Shown here piece after piece: positions 1 to 8,978 of a DNA stretch of 53,106 nt. The position numbers were made by a program, and so were the translations under genes. The stretch is from positions 1-53,106 of the forward strand of contig JAUZQJ010000025.1 in NCBI GenBank assembly GCA_030951045.1, given 5' to 3'. How positions within the stretch are numbered: position 1 is the stretch's first letter; every line of letters starts with the position of its first letter. The notes under the pieces are model-generated. The model was not told the origin of the DNA and ran no database searches. It worked only from the letters and a program-made list of their open reading frames with translations. The stretch is from Mariprofundus sp. (GTDB taxonomy: Bacteria > Pseudomonadota > Zetaproteobacteria > Mariprofundales > Mariprofundaceae).

Positions 1-2
1 CT

Positions 3-539
3 GCTTCTCTAGCTGCGGCGCGTGAGGCTCTCTCATCTACGCCTTTTAACCTGTTTCTATGTGATCTGGGCTTGCCTGATGGTAATGGCCTGGATCTGCT
101 TATGGACCCTGCCCTCAGGCACAAAGATATGATTACCATTGTCTCTACCATTCATGATGAAGATGAATATCTCTTCCCGGCCCTCCGTTTTGGGATTCAG
201 GGCTACATTCTCAAAGATCATCCGACTGAAGAGATTGCGGTCATGCTCGAACGGGCAGTCTCCGGTGACCCTCCGGTATCCCCAGCCATTGCTCGAAAAC
301 TGTTACAATTGTTCCATCACCCAGGACAAAATAAGCCCGAAATTCCTTTAAGCAATCGCGAAGAAGATGTGCTGCGTATTGTGTCCAAAGGTTACACTAC
401 AGCTGAAGCTGCCGGGCTGCTGGATATCAGCCAACATACGGCCCGCGAATATCTGAAATCCTGTTACCGTAAGTTGGAAGTCTCCTCTCGCTCGGAAGCT
501 ACTCTAGCTGCTATACGACTGGGCCTGACCAAGCCGTAA
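3..539 (+). CDS. LuxR/NarL-family response regulator, 5' truncated by the window edge
   Basis: The reading frame is already open at base 3, so the gene begins outside the window. The visible part starts late in a receiver domain: the phosphoacceptor Asp is in the CDLGLPDGNG motif (codon at 63-65), followed by the Lys of the switch region in YILKDHP. A linker leads to a C-terminal LuxR-type helix-turn-helix (LSNREEDVLRIVSKGYTT followed by a recognition helix with TAREYLKS), which binds DNA. Family knowledge: a partner histidine kinase phosphorylates the Asp and the protein then activates or represses promoters. The partner kinase is not visible here. A perfect hairpin overlaps the stop codon. 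Family assignment is secure, target genes unknown. Confidence 0.93.
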   Translation, partial: ASLAAAREALSSTPFNLFLCDLGLPDGNGLDLLMDPALRHKDMITIVSTIHDEDEYLFPALRFGIQGYILKDHPTEEIAVMLERAVSGDPPVSPAIARKLLQLFHHPGQNKPEIPLSNREEDVLRIVSKGYTTAEAAGLLDISQHTAREYLKSCYRKLEVSSRSEATLAAIRLGLTKP

Positions 540-569
540 CCATTACGGATAAATCTCTGTAATGGTTAC
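536..569 (+). terminator. Perfect 11-bp hairpin at the end of the response-regulator gene
   Basis: The arms 536-546 and 559-569 are perfect reverse complements (GTAACCATTAC / GTAATGGTTAC) around a 12-base loop, and the left arm overlaps the TAA stop. No clear T-tract follows, so intrinsic termination is only inferred. The hairpin could instead protect the mRNA 3' end. Confidence 0.5.
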
Positions 570-618
570 GCTCCAAGAGTTTATTGGATGTCGAATGCTT
601 GTTTGATCCAAGAAGCCT

Positions 619-1062
619 TCATGTAATACCTGCTGCAATTTTTGCCTGGATGAATTGTGAATGATGCAGGCCTAGCAGGTCAGCCACACGGCGAATTAGC
701 TGCTCTTCATAGGGATCAACTTGACCATCGGCCAGCGCCACAGCCCACAGCTCTGCCAGAATATCAATGCGCTCAGTGGTGTTAAAGCCCTTTACCACGA
801 CGGATGTAAACTGGTGCATATCCAGAGCATCTTCGACATGTTGTGATGCCTGCTCAATCAAGACATGAATCTCTGCATGGCTCAAGGCAAAACGCTTTTC
901 CAGATGTTTGATGATTTCACTGCGCTCAACATCCTGTAGCTTCTCATCCATACGCATGATTTCCACCATCAGGGCGGCGACCGCCAGCGATACATCGTGT
1001 TTCCGCTCTTCTTGTGGGCTCTCTGCTGCTTTTTTCCACATCTGTTTCAGTTTTTGAATCAT
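619..1062 (-). CDS. TerB-family (tellurite-resistance-like) protein
   Basis: A 147-residue, all-helical soluble protein resembling the TerB/COG4103 family: an acidic helical core with LAELWAVALADGQVDPYEEQ followed by a second helical hairpin (LIRRVADLLGL). In TerB the corresponding acidic positions bind divalent metal; the family is often annotated as tellurite resistance, but the physiological role of this short cytosolic branch is unknown. I chose the ATG at 1062 because GGGAGAAGG lies just upstream. A start at 1170 would add 36 residues unlike the family. It is a single gene, convergent with the response regulator. Confidence 0.8.
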   Translation of the reverse strand: MIQKLKQMWKKAAESPQEERKHDVSLAVAALMVEIMRMDEKLQDVERSEIIKHLEKRFALSHAEIHVLIEQASQHVEDALDMHQFTSVVVKGFNTTERIDILAELWAVALADGQVDPYEEQLIRRVADLLGLHHSQFIQAKIAAGIT

Positions 1063-1310
1063 GCCTTCTCCCGGTACGCTTTCGGCGACTCTAACCATCT
1101 CTTGTATGCATGCGAAACGGATGTTGTAAGAGATTAAGGCGACATGAATCTCGGGAGTCCTAATCGACATCTCACAATGGATATTCCGGATGCGCCTTTA
1201 AAGTGAGCGCATTGCCTCTTTACTCACATGCACACGCATTTGTCATGTTGATTCTGTAATGTTTTGATCAATGCAGCGACTTAGGCAGATATATCAGGAG
1301 ATTATCTCTT

Positions 1311-2150
1311 ATGAAGCACAAGAATATCCTATCGATTATTGCCTGCGCTATAGCCGCAGTTATTTCGATCACACCGATCTATGCGCATGAAACACTGCAT
1401 GCCATGGGGTCAACCACGGTCATGCCCGTCGTATCAGAGGCAGCAACAGCCTTTTACAAGGCTCATCCAGATATCTCGATCACCGTTTCAGGCGGTGGCT
1501 CCGGCGTTGGAATTGCGGCCATGATTCAACATACCGCACAGATCGGCATGGCTTCTCGCAACACTAGCCCTGAAGAGCAGGCTAAACTGAATGAGTGGGT
1601 GGATAATATCGTTATTGCCCGTGATGCGGTTGCTGTTGTGGTATCGAAAGAAGTTTATCTGGGGGGTGTGACACATCTGTCTCTGGCTCAGATTGCACGT
1701 ATTTATCGTGGTCAGATCACAAACTGGAAACAGCTGGGCGGGCCGGATGCACAGATTCTCGCTATCGATAAAGAAGCCAGTCGTGGCACCAGGCATGTCT
1801 TTGCCGAGGCCGTACTCGGCAATGCCCACGCTCGCGCGCCGGGCGCATCATTAATTTCGGGTTCGAATAATGAAGAACAGGCCATCGTCGCACGCAGTCA
1901 CCAGGCGATCGGTATGCTATCCAATGCATGGCTAAATGATCGGGTACGTGGGATTGCGATTGATATGGATGGTGTAGCGATCAGTCCAACACTAGAGCAG
2001 ATTCGTAACGGCCACTATCCTATTAGCCGTGGTTTGCATATTCTCATTGCCAAAGACGCATCTCCAGCCGCCCGTGCATTTGTGCAGTTCTTACTCTCTG
2101 AAAAAGGGCAGGGGATTGTTAAAAAAGTCGGGTATCTGCCTATTCATTAA
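1311..2150 (+). CDS. pstS: Phosphate ABC transporter, periplasmic phosphate-binding protein
   Basis: A 279-residue secreted protein. Residues 1-25 form a Sec signal peptide (KHK, a hydrophobic core, cleavage after IYA). The mature protein has the PstS phosphate-binding signatures: MGSTTVMPV near the N-terminus, SGGGSGVGI with its anion-binding Ser/Gly loop, and EASRGTRHVF in the second lobe. It captures inorganic phosphate in the periplasm and delivers it to PstCA. AGGAG precedes the ATG. It is the first gene of pstSCAB, with 12 bases between its stop and pstC. Phosphate starvation control is expected for the family, but I could not identify a convincing Pho box upstream. No phoU or phoBR is in the window. 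Confidence 0.96.
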   Translation: MKHKNILSIIACAIAAVISITPIYAHETLHAMGSTTVMPVVSEAATAFYKAHPDISITVSGGGSGVGIAAMIQHTAQIGMASRNTSPEEQAKLNEWVDNIVIARDAVAVVVSKEVYLGGVTHLSLAQIARIYRGQITNWKQLGGPDAQILAIDKEASRGTRHVFAEAVLGNAHARAPGASLISGSNNEEQAIVARSHQAIGMLSNAWLNDRVRGIAIDMDGVAISPTLEQIRNGHYPISRGLHILIAKDASPAARAFVQFLLSEKGQGIVKKVGYLPIH

Positions 2151-2162
2151 TGGCGCTATAAT

Positions 2163-3008
2163 ATGATTCTACTTAAACCGGGTCTGTATCTGATAACAAG
2201 CTTCATAGCCTTACTTGTACTGGCGGTGCCGTTCTTTCTGGTGCAGGCATCAGCGCCATTCTGGGCATCCGCCGGCATCAAGGTGTTAACGGGCACGGAA
2301 TGGTTTCCCTATGAAATGCTATTTGGCATGTTACCTGCCATTATCGGTTCAACATGGGCAATCTTGATTGCGCTATTTATAGCTATTCCATGCGGTGTTG
2401 CCACCGCCATTGTAACTACAGAATTGGTCTCTTCTTCACTGGCATCGGCTACGCGTATGGGTATGGAAGTGTTGGCTGCTATCCCTTCTATTGTTTACGG
2501 TTTGATTGGGCTGTGGTTACTACTGCCTCTACTTCAGTCTTCATTTGATCTATTGAGTGGGCATAGCCTGCTGGCTGCTGGCTTGATTCTGGCGTTAATG
2601 ATTTTACCTCTGATTACCTTGATGAGCATGGATGCTTTAAGGCTGGTGTCGAACACTCAACGCGAAGCAGGGATGAGTCTCGGACTGAGTTGGGAGGCAC
2701 TGCTTTTTCGCGTCCTGTTGCCACAAGCTTGGCCAGCTATTCGGGGCGGCATTCTGTTGGCAATGGGGAGGGCACTTGGAGAAACGATGGCTGTAATGCT
2801 AGTGGTTGGTTCACTTGATCGCATGCCGGAACCGATCATGAACATTCTGCAACCTGCCCAGACCTTAACCTCGCGCATCGGCCGTGAAATCGGAGAGGCT
2901 GCATTCGGCTCTATCCATTTTTCCGCACTGATGGCTTGTGGTCTGTTATTGGCACTTATCGGGCTGAGTATTTCGTTGTTTGCCCATACCAGAGTCGTTA
3001 AAGCATGA
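2163..3008 (+). CDS. pstC: Phosphate ABC transporter permease PstC
   Basis: A 281-residue inner-membrane protein with about six helices. The first spans residues 8-28, and a BPD_transp_1 permease core begins near residue 50. The cytoplasmic coupling loop that contacts the ATPase is seen as EAGMSLGLSWEALLFRVLLP, and the family signature GRALGETMAVMLVVG follows. With PstA it forms the phosphate channel through the inner membrane. Position directly after pstS and the four-base ATGA overlap with the next permease gene identify it as PstC. Confidence 0.93.
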   Translation: MILLKPGLYLITSFIALLVLAVPFFLVQASAPFWASAGIKVLTGTEWFPYEMLFGMLPAIIGSTWAILIALFIAIPCGVATAIVTTELVSSSLASATRMGMEVLAAIPSIVYGLIGLWLLLPLLQSSFDLLSGHSLLAAGLILALMILPLITLMSMDALRLVSNTQREAGMSLGLSWEALLFRVLLPQAWPAIRGGILLAMGRALGETMAVMLVVGSLDRMPEPIMNILQPAQTLTSRIGREIGEAAFGSIHFSALMACGLLLALIGLSISLFAHTRVVKA

Positions 3009-3859
3009 TGTTTTGGAAAGTATTGAAGCAATACAGGGTAAAAGGATTGCTTATACTGATTTCTTTGCCTGCTCTGGTTCTACCTACCATCTGCCTTGTT
3101 TATATTTTATGGCAAGGCCTACCTGTCCTCAATTGGCAAACACTCAGTGGTGAAGGTGTGACTGGATTCGGGCTTGAACATGGTATGTTTGGTCAAATAT
3201 GGGGATCATTGCTATTGATGCTCGGAGCCAACGTGCTTGCGGCTCCCGTAGCACTGGGCTTGGCTCTGTTTTTTAACCTCTATGCCAATCACAACACACA
3301 ACGAACGATCTTCACCCTATTGCATCTGCTCCAGTCTATCCCTCCTATTGTCTATGGTCTGTTTGGTTTGTTTGTCTTCGTTCATCTGCTGCATTTGGGG
3401 ATTTCGCTTTTGGCAGGGATGATTATCTTAGCAATGATTATTTTGCCTCTGTTGGTGCTCAATGCCTTACATGCTCTTAAAGCAATTTCAGTTGAGCAGA
3501 CGGAATCAGCCCGCTCACTTGGATTGAACGATATGCAATTGATTTGCCGGGTGTGGGCTCCGCTGGCATGGCCTACTATGCTCACAGGCCAACTGCTCGG
3601 CATGGCTCGCGCACTATCTGAAACCGCACCTATATTATTCACAGCAACAGTTTTTTCGGGCGTGTTGTGGCCGAGCTCCATATTTGAACCTGTCACTACT
3701 CTGCAAACACACATCTTCTACCTGGCCCAGGAAGGCGGCAATGCACACGTAGTCAGCATTGCCTGGGGGGCAGCTACGCTGCTTATTACGCTGGTCTTGT
3801 TGTTCAGCCTGACAGCACTGCTTTTACGACGAATCGATCAACACCACAGGATATCATAG
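3005..3859 (+). CDS. pstA: Phosphate ABC transporter permease PstA
   Basis: A 284-residue inner-membrane permease whose ATG overlaps the pstC stop codon (ATGA), which suggests translational coupling. It has an N-terminal membrane helix (about residues 14-34), a larger loop, then a five-helix permease core. The coupling loop is ESARSLGLNDMQLICRVWAP, and GMARALSETAPILFTATVF matches the PstA signature, where the E-T-A-P string separates PstA from PstC. It pairs with PstC and is driven by PstB. Confidence 0.93.
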   Translation: MMFWKVLKQYRVKGLLILISLPALVLPTICLVYILWQGLPVLNWQTLSGEGVTGFGLEHGMFGQIWGSLLLMLGANVLAAPVALGLALFFNLYANHNTQRTIFTLLHLLQSIPPIVYGLFGLFVFVHLLHLGISLLAGMIILAMIILPLLVLNALHALKAISVEQTESARSLGLNDMQLICRVWAPLAWPTMLTGQLLGMARALSETAPILFTATVFSGVLWPSSIFEPVTTLQTHIFYLAQEGGNAHVVSIAWGAATLLITLVLLFSLTALLLRRIDQHHRIS

Positions 3860-3861
3860 CC

Positions 3862-4656
3862 ATGCATCAACAACTAAACAGTATAGAAACGGTAGTGAAG
3901 CCAGTGAATAAAATTGAGGTAGAGGCAAGCAGACTCTGCATTGATCACCTCTCTTTGCAGCTTGAAGGCAGGGCAATTCTTTCCAAGCTCAGTACAACGC
4001 TGCCCGCCACCGGCATTACTGCGCTTATCGGGCCTTCCGGAGCAGGGAAAAGCACCCTTTTGCGTTGCTTAAACCGCCTGTATGAACAGTGGCAGGGTGA
4101 CATTACTTGGGGCGGCCAATCCATTCTCAATCGGGATACCGATCTGCTCAGACGCCAAATCGGCCTTATTGGCCAAAAGCCAGCTGTTTTTCCCTGCTCA
4201 ATACGGGATAATGTCATTTTCGGTTTATCGCGTCAGCAGCGCCGCGCTATTGCCGATGAAGAGATTCACGAAGCGCTTAAACAGGCGGCACTCTGGCAAG
4301 AAGTTGAGCATCGACTGGGAGAGCCTGCTGAGCATTTGTCGGTTGGCCAACAGCAGCGCCTATGTCTGGCCAGAGCATTGATCCTCAAGCCCGACATGTT
4401 GATGCTTGATGAACCGACATCCGCCCTTGATCCCCGTTCGCGAGATATTATTGAACGATCAATGATGGAACTGGGTAAATCCATGCCGTTGTTGTGGGTC
4501 AGCCATGACCTTGATCAGGCACGTCGCATCAGCAATCACATTCTGTTTATGTGTGATGGAAAACTTATCGAACAGTCGGATACCGAAAGCTTCTTCAATC
4601 ATCCGAAACGCATTGAATCACGTGAATTTATGCGTTGGAGCGTGTGCGACTGTTAA
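3862..4656 (+). CDS. pstB: Phosphate ABC transporter ATP-binding protein PstB
   Basis: A 264-residue cytosolic ATPase two bases after pstA. Walker A is GPSGAGKS (residues 57-64), the ABC signature is LSVGQQQRLCLARAL, Walker B is MLMLDEPTSALDP, and the H-loop is in LLWVSHDLDQA. It hydrolyses ATP to drive phosphate import through PstCA. The signature reads LSVGQ rather than LSGGQ, a common variation in this branch. The gene ends the operon; its stop overlaps the stop of the convergent pirin gene by four bases. Confidence 0.94.
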   Translation: MHQQLNSIETVVKPVNKIEVEASRLCIDHLSLQLEGRAILSKLSTTLPATGITALIGPSGAGKSTLLRCLNRLYEQWQGDITWGGQSILNRDTDLLRRQIGLIGQKPAVFPCSIRDNVIFGLSRQQRRAIADEEIHEALKQAALWQEVEHRLGEPAEHLSVGQQQRLCLARALILKPDMLMLDEPTSALDPRSRDIIERSMMELGKSMPLLWVSHDLDQARRISNHILFMCDGKLIEQSDTESFFNHPKRIESREFMRWSVCDC

Positions 4657-5372
4657 TCGACATATGGGCCGCGCTGATAGATTGTTTCATGATGAGGCTG
4701 CCCGAAACACCACATCAAGCGAGCACCATTGGTAGATTGCAGTTCCACCTGTGCAGCATCTTCGATAAAGGCAGCATCACCACTGACAACACTGTTCCCA
4801 TTGATCTCTGCACTGCCATGCACAACATAGATAAAACCGCGATATCCGGTGACCAGCTTGCGCGTATATGAAGACTCTGCATCCATGATTATATCAAAAT
4901 ACTCAACGTCCAAGTGTAAACGAATGGCTCTCCCTGCATCAACAATAGTCCTGATCGTAACGCCATTTTTCCGACTTTCGGGGATCATTTCTGATTGCAG
5001 TTGCTGATAATCAGGTTCAATCGATTTCAACCGTTTGGGGAGATTAATCCATAGTTGAATGCCATGTGCACGCTCATCTGGAAATTCTGAATGCACAATG
5101 CCGCGACCGGCTGTAAAGCGTTGCGCTCCACCGGCACTTACCGTGCCCCGATTACCAAGCGTGTCGGTATGTTTCATGCCACCATCGAAAAGGTAGGTGA
5201 TGGCCTCGAAACCCCGGTGCGGGTGATTAGGAAAACCACCCCCTGAAATATCAAAATGATCCCACAACACGAATGGATCGAAGTTACGCAATCCTGCCAC
5301 AGGCATTAGTCGCTTGACGGTCACACCATCACCTTCGGGTACTGTAATCGCAGATTGAATCGTAATGCTCAT
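4653..5372 (-). CDS. Pirin family protein (cupin)
   Basis: A 239-residue bicupin. The N-terminal cupin carries the pirin metal motif: HPHRGFEAITYLFDGGMKHTD supplies two His, and a further His and Glu come from GRGIVHSEFPDE. The C-terminal cupin is less conserved. Bacterial pirins bind Fe(II) and some have quercetin 2,3-dioxygenase activity or act as redox sensors; the substrate here cannot be told. I chose the ATG at 5372 because AAGAGG lies upstream; a TTG at 5390 is a weaker alternative. It is the last gene of a minus-strand block with glutathionyl-hydroquinone reductase and an Old Yellow Enzyme, which supports a role in quinone or electrophile metabolism. Confidence 0.92.
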   Translation of the reverse strand: MSITIQSAITVPEGDGVTVKRLMPVAGLRNFDPFVLWDHFDISGGGFPNHPHRGFEAITYLFDGGMKHTDTLGNRGTVSAGGAQRFTAGRGIVHSEFPDERAHGIQLWINLPKRLKSIEPDYQQLQSEMIPESRKNGVTIRTIVDAGRAIRLHLDVEYFDIIMDAESSYTRKLVTGYRGFIYVVHGSAEINGNSVVSGDAAFIEDAAQVELQSTNGARLMWCFGQPHHETIYQRGPYVD

Positions 5373-5448
5373 GCTAAACCTCTTTTTCAAGACTGAGTTG
5401 ATATGCGTTATACGGGGCTCTGAAAGATTAGGTGCACCTTCAGCAATC

Positions 5449-6411
5449 TTAAAGTGAATCCCGATGATTTAGAGAATCAAAATCCAAGTCGGGCCCTTTC
5501 GGTACAATACGGGTCGGGTTAATGGACTCATGACTATAGTAATAGTGATGCTTAATATGTTCGAAATTTACTGTCCCTGCGATGCCCTGCTGCTGATATA
5601 GATCGCGCAAATAGCCCCATAAATTTGGCATGTCGCAGATGCGATTCCGGTTACACTTGAAGTGGCCGACATAGACGGCATCAAACCGAACCAGGGTCGT
5701 GAACAAGCGCCAATCGGCTTCTGTGATCTGATTGCCAACTAAATAGCGCTGTCCGGATAATCTCTTTTCCAGTTTATCGAGTCCGGCAAACAGGCTGTCA
5801 AACGCCTCTTCATAAGGCTCTTGTGCCGTGGCAAAGCCACATTTATAGACACCGTTGTTGACATCACTGTAAACAAAATCGTTAACCTTGTTGATCTCAT
5901 CATGCAATGCATCCGGATAATAATCATCCATATTGCCGGTAAGCATGTTGAAGGCAGAATTAAACATGCGGATAATTTCGGCCGATTCATTGGAGACAAT
6001 CGTTTGCTGCTGTTTATCCCACAAAATCGGCACAGTCACCCGCCCTGTGTAGCTTGCATCGGCCTTACTATATAACTGATGCGCATGCTTAAATCCATAC
6101 AATGGCTCGGCTGGATCGAACTGCCAGCCTTGATCCAGCATGTGCGGGTGAACAATGCTCACGGGAATTAGCTCTTCCAGCCCTTTCAGTTTGCGGAAAA
6201 TGAGCGTGCGGTGTGCCCACGGACAGGCCATGGAAACATAGAGATGATAGCGATTTGGTGCAGCCTTAAAACCAGCCTTACCTGCGGGGCCTGCTGAACC
6301 ATCAGCAGTCAGCCAGTTACGGAATTGTGCAGCCTTGCGTTCAAATCGACCTCCTGTGCTTTTGGTGTCATACCATTGATCGGTCCATGTACCATTGACA
6401 AGCAGGCCCAT
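5449..6411 (-). CDS. yqjG: Glutathionyl-hydroquinone reductase (Omega/Xi-class GST)
   Basis: A 320-residue cytosolic enzyme of the YqjG/EcM4 family. The thioredoxin-like domain (about residues 45-160) has the catalytic Cys in SMACPWAHR, followed by a cis-Pro region (GRVTVPILWDKQ) and SNESAEIIRMFN, which binds glutathione. The C-terminal helical domain carries the family motif GNQITEADWRLFTTLVRFD and a Tyr-rich tail. The family reduces glutathionyl-hydroquinones, releasing hydroquinone and GSSG. Its ATG overlaps the stop of the upstream Old Yellow Enzyme gene (TAATG), so the two are probably translated together. Confidence 0.92.
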   Translation of the reverse strand: MGLLVNGTWTDQWYDTKSTGGRFERKAAQFRNWLTADGSAGPAGKAGFKAAPNRYHLYVSMACPWAHRTLIFRKLKGLEELIPVSIVHPHMLDQGWQFDPAEPLYGFKHAHQLYSKADASYTGRVTVPILWDKQQQTIVSNESAEIIRMFNSAFNMLTGNMDDYYPDALHDEINKVNDFVYSDVNNGVYKCGFATAQEPYEEAFDSLFAGLDKLEKRLSGQRYLVGNQITEADWRLFTTLVRFDAVYVGHFKCNRNRICDMPNLWGYLRDLYQQQGIAGTVNFEHIKHHYYYSHESINPTRIVPKGPDLDFDSLNHRDSL

Positions 6412-7481
6412 TATATTGTCTCCAATATTGGATAATCGGTGTAACCATGCTCATCACCGCCGTAAAATGTTGCCTGATCGGCGTCATTGAGTGCTGCATC
6501 CTGCATAAACCGTTCGGGTAGATCCGGATTGGCCAGGAAGGGGATGCCGTAGGCCACAATGTCGGCATCGCCATCTGCAATAACTGTATTGCCGCGTTTC
6601 CTGTCGTAACCACCGTTGGCAATATAGAGGCCATCAAAATGTTGTCTGATCTGTTGCATATCGACACTGCTGTCTGTTGCACCTGTCATCGAAACCTCAA
6701 CCACATGCAGAAAGGCTGGTTTGAGAGCAGAGAGTGCAGTGGCGACATGATTGAACAGTGCTTGCGGTGCGGAGTCCTGCATATCGTTGAAGGCATTGAT
6801 AGGTGAAATGCGGACACCCACTCTGTCTGCGCCGACTTCATTGCATACGGCCGTAGTGACTTCCAGTAACAAACGGGCGCGATTTTCAATGGAACCACCG
6901 TAAGCATCGATGCGGTGATTGCTGCCGTCACGTAAGAACTGATCCAACAAATAGCCATTGGCTGAATGGATTTCCACACCATCAAATCCAGCCTGCACAG
7001 CGCAGGCTGCGGCAAGACGGTACTGCTCGATGATGCCGGGAATTTCTGATAGATCCAGTGCTCTAGGGGTGATGAAATCTTTCAACCCTTCATAGGTAAA
7101 TGCCTGACCTTCCGGCTGGATAGCAGATGGCGCGACAGACGCTTCGCCCTGGTGAAAATCAGGGTGCGATACACGCCCGCAATGCCATAATTGCACAATG
7201 ATATGGCCACCCTTTGCATGCACGGCATCGGTGACAGCCTTCCAGCCGGCAATCTGCTCCTCGCTATAGATGCCCGGCGTGGCCGGATAACCGACGCCTT
7301 GCTCAGAAACTTGAGCACCTTCGGTGATGATCAATCCGGCACTGGCACGCTGTTGATAATATTCAGCCATCAGTGGAGTAGGCGTGCCACCCGGTGCGCG
7401 GTTGCGTGTCATTGGCGCCATCGCCATGCGATTGCCTAGAGTTAACGACCCCATTTGAACGGTCGAAAATAAACTTGTCAT
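6411..7481 (-). CDS. nemA: Old Yellow Enzyme family ene-reductase (NemA-like)
   Basis: A 356-residue FMN-dependent TIM barrel. Seen: APMTRNRAPGG near the N-terminus, which contacts FMN; VQLWHCGRVSHPD; the His-Ser-Ala-Asn motif in EIHSANGYLLDQFL, which binds the substrate carbonyl or nitro group; and the FMN phosphate site near YIANGGYD. NemA-type enzymes reduce activated alkenes, maleimides, nitroesters and quinones with NADPH. I chose the ATG at 7481, with AAGGAG five bases upstream; a GTG at 7487 is an alternative. It lies upstream of yqjG with an overlapping stop and start. The gene symbol is by family resemblance. Confidence 0.9.
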   Translation of the reverse strand: MTSLFSTVQMGSLTLGNRMAMAPMTRNRAPGGTPTPLMAEYYQQRASAGLIITEGAQVSEQGVGYPATPGIYSEEQIAGWKAVTDAVHAKGGHIIVQLWHCGRVSHPDFHQGEASVAPSAIQPEGQAFTYEGLKDFITPRALDLSEIPGIIEQYRLAAACAVQAGFDGVEIHSANGYLLDQFLRDGSNHRIDAYGGSIENRARLLLEVTTAVCNEVGADRVGVRISPINAFNDMQDSAPQALFNHVATALSALKPAFLHVVEVSMTGATDSSVDMQQIRQHFDGLYIANGGYDRKRGNTVIADGDADIVAYGIPFLANPDLPERFMQDAALNDADQATFYGGDEHGYTDYPILETI

Positions 7482-7499
7482 ACACACTCCTTAAAAATA

Positions 7500-7524
7500 T
7501 TTGCCACAGAGGACGCAGAGGAAA
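7500..7524 (+). repeat. CRCAGAG-type short intergenic repeat, copy 1
   Basis: Reads CCACAGAGGACGCAGAGG followed by AAAA. It is a variant of the CGCAAAG repeats found at 8781-8800 and 8979-9015. Together with those copies it brackets the nitroreductase-methyltransferase gene. Repeats of this short purine-rich kind occur between genes in many environmental bacteria; no function is known to me. Confidence 0.55.
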
Positions 7525-7550
7525 ATCTGATAGGCAATAAGTTTGAAAAC

Positions 7551-8756
7551 TCAGGTTTTTCTTAAAATAGAAAACAGGGCTTTGGGGGACTCTTCGCAGT
7601 CCGGCGAGCCAAAGCAGCTGTCGCGTGACCCGATCAGTTCAAAACCATCGGCGAATAAACGGTGGATATCTGCTTCGTTATATCGGCAGGGAGGCCCCAT
7701 CTCGCTGGTTTCATCCTTGTGAAAACATTTGAGCAGCAACAGGCTGTCCGGTGCTAATAGTTGTGCAATACTGTTCAGATAAGCTTGTTGGTCATTCGGA
7801 TTCGGGAAGCAGTGGAAGACACCGCGATCAATAATCAGATCAAAGGTGCCGTTGAGTTGGCTGTCCAACACATTGTCGACCGTACAATGGATATCGGCCT
7901 GTTCCTGTTCGGCCAGCGCCCGTGCAGATGCCACGGCCGAGCTCGAGACATCACTGGCGGTGACGCTGAATCCCATCTTTGCCAGTGCAACCGCCTGTGT
8001 GCCCGGGCCGCAACCAAGATCGAGAGCGGTGCCTCTGTTCAGGCTGCGATCTGCCAGTGTTCGGGCAAAGTCAGCATCCAGTTCAGGATAAAACCATGGT
8101 AGTTGTTCGACTGATGTTTCCTGATAACTGGCTTCCCAGCCGGCTGCTGTCGGTGGCTGGTAAGTCGTTCCCCAACGGCCATTATGAACGATTTCAGTCA
8201 GTGGCTTACGCGTTCTGGGGACTGCTTCCATGGGCTGGAAATCTGCATCGATTGCTGAGAGGTCTGCAGCATAACCCAAGGCTGTGATGCTCATGATCTG
8301 TAAATTTTCAGGAATAGCGAGTGCCCTACTCAGGGCATCAGAATCAAAGCCGCCCATCTGGTGGCTGGCAAGCCCCAGTGACTCTGCCTGTAAGCAAAGG
8401 CACTGGGTGGCCTGACCTGCATCATATTCTGCCCATCGGTTGGTCTTACCATTATGGGAAAATAGCGGATCTGTTGTGGTCACAATCAGCACAGGGGCAT
8501 GTTTTGCCCATAACTGGTTCTTCGGTGCCAGTGCGTCCAGCACCAACTGCCAGCTGGCAGCATCATTGAAACGGTCAGCGACAAGATATTGCCACGGCTC
8601 CGCTCCAAAGCAGGAGGGCGCCCAGCGAGCAGCTTCCAGGCAGCTGGCCACCTGTTCGGCTGAAACCGGCTTCGCTACATCAAAGGCACGCGTGCTCCAG
8701 CGCTTGGCAAACAACCGTTCAATCGGCGCCTGCACATTTATCCGTTGTTGTGCCAT
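7551..8756 (-). CDS. Nitroreductase-SAM methyltransferase fusion protein
   Basis: A 401-residue protein with two domains. Residues 1-195 are a nitroreductase-fold FMN domain: RWSTRAFD with the FMN-phosphate Arg/Ser, AARWAPSCFGAEPWQ, and ITALGYAADL near its end. Residues 205-400 are a class I SAM-dependent methyltransferase: motif I is ALDLGCGPGTQAVALA, motif II is the acidic TASDVSSSAV, and the post-I segment is FDLIIDRGVFHCF. The C-terminal half resembles small thiopurine or halide-type methyltransferases. Substrates cannot be inferred. No internal stop or frameshift separates the halves, and a linker (about residues 185-215) joins them. The neighbours handle reduced quinones and nitro compounds. 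Confidence 0.85.
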   Translation of the reverse strand: MAQQRINVQAPIERLFAKRWSTRAFDVAKPVSAEQVASCLEAARWAPSCFGAEPWQYLVADRFNDAASWQLVLDALAPKNQLWAKHAPVLIVTTTDPLFSHNGKTNRWAEYDAGQATQCLCLQAESLGLASHQMGGFDSDALSRALAIPENLQIMSITALGYAADLSAIDADFQPMEAVPRTRKPLTEIVHNGRWGTTYQPPTAAGWEASYQETSVEQLPWFYPELDADFARTLADRSLNRGTALDLGCGPGTQAVALAKMGFSVTASDVSSSAVASARALAEQEQADIHCTVDNVLDSQLNGTFDLIIDRGVFHCFPNPNDQQAYLNSIAQLLAPDSLLLLKCFHKDETSEMGPPCRYNEADIHRLFADGFELIGSRDSCFGSPDCEESPKALFSILRKT

Positions 8757-8780
8757 ATGAACTCCTTGATGTTTTTGAAT

Positions 8781-8800
8781 CGCAAAGGACGCAAAGGAAA
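8781..8800 (+). repeat. CGCAAAG short intergenic repeat, copy 2
   Basis: Two CGCAAAG units in the same phase (CGCAAAGGACGCAAAGGAAA) lie directly upstream of the nitroreductase-methyltransferase gene. It is related to copy 1 (7500-7524) and, on the opposite strand, copy 3 (8979-9015). Confidence 0.65.
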
Positions 8801-8978
8801 TACTTAAGAAATGGGAATGTCCGCTCCAGATTATGTTTTGGTTGCTGGTTCAACATAAATTTCAACTGCAAAAGTGCACAATGGATAAGCGAAAAAAGGG
8901 GCGATACATTGTGTGCTCGCTTTATGTTCCATGCAGTCGTATGTCATGAATGTATTCAGCACGCTATATATAATTTGC

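Noticed and set aside
1235-1265. Possible Pho box upstream of pstS (TTGTCAT ... CTGTAAT)
   Set aside because: The two half-sites are 14 bases apart instead of the 11-base period of Pho boxes, and the second is degenerate.
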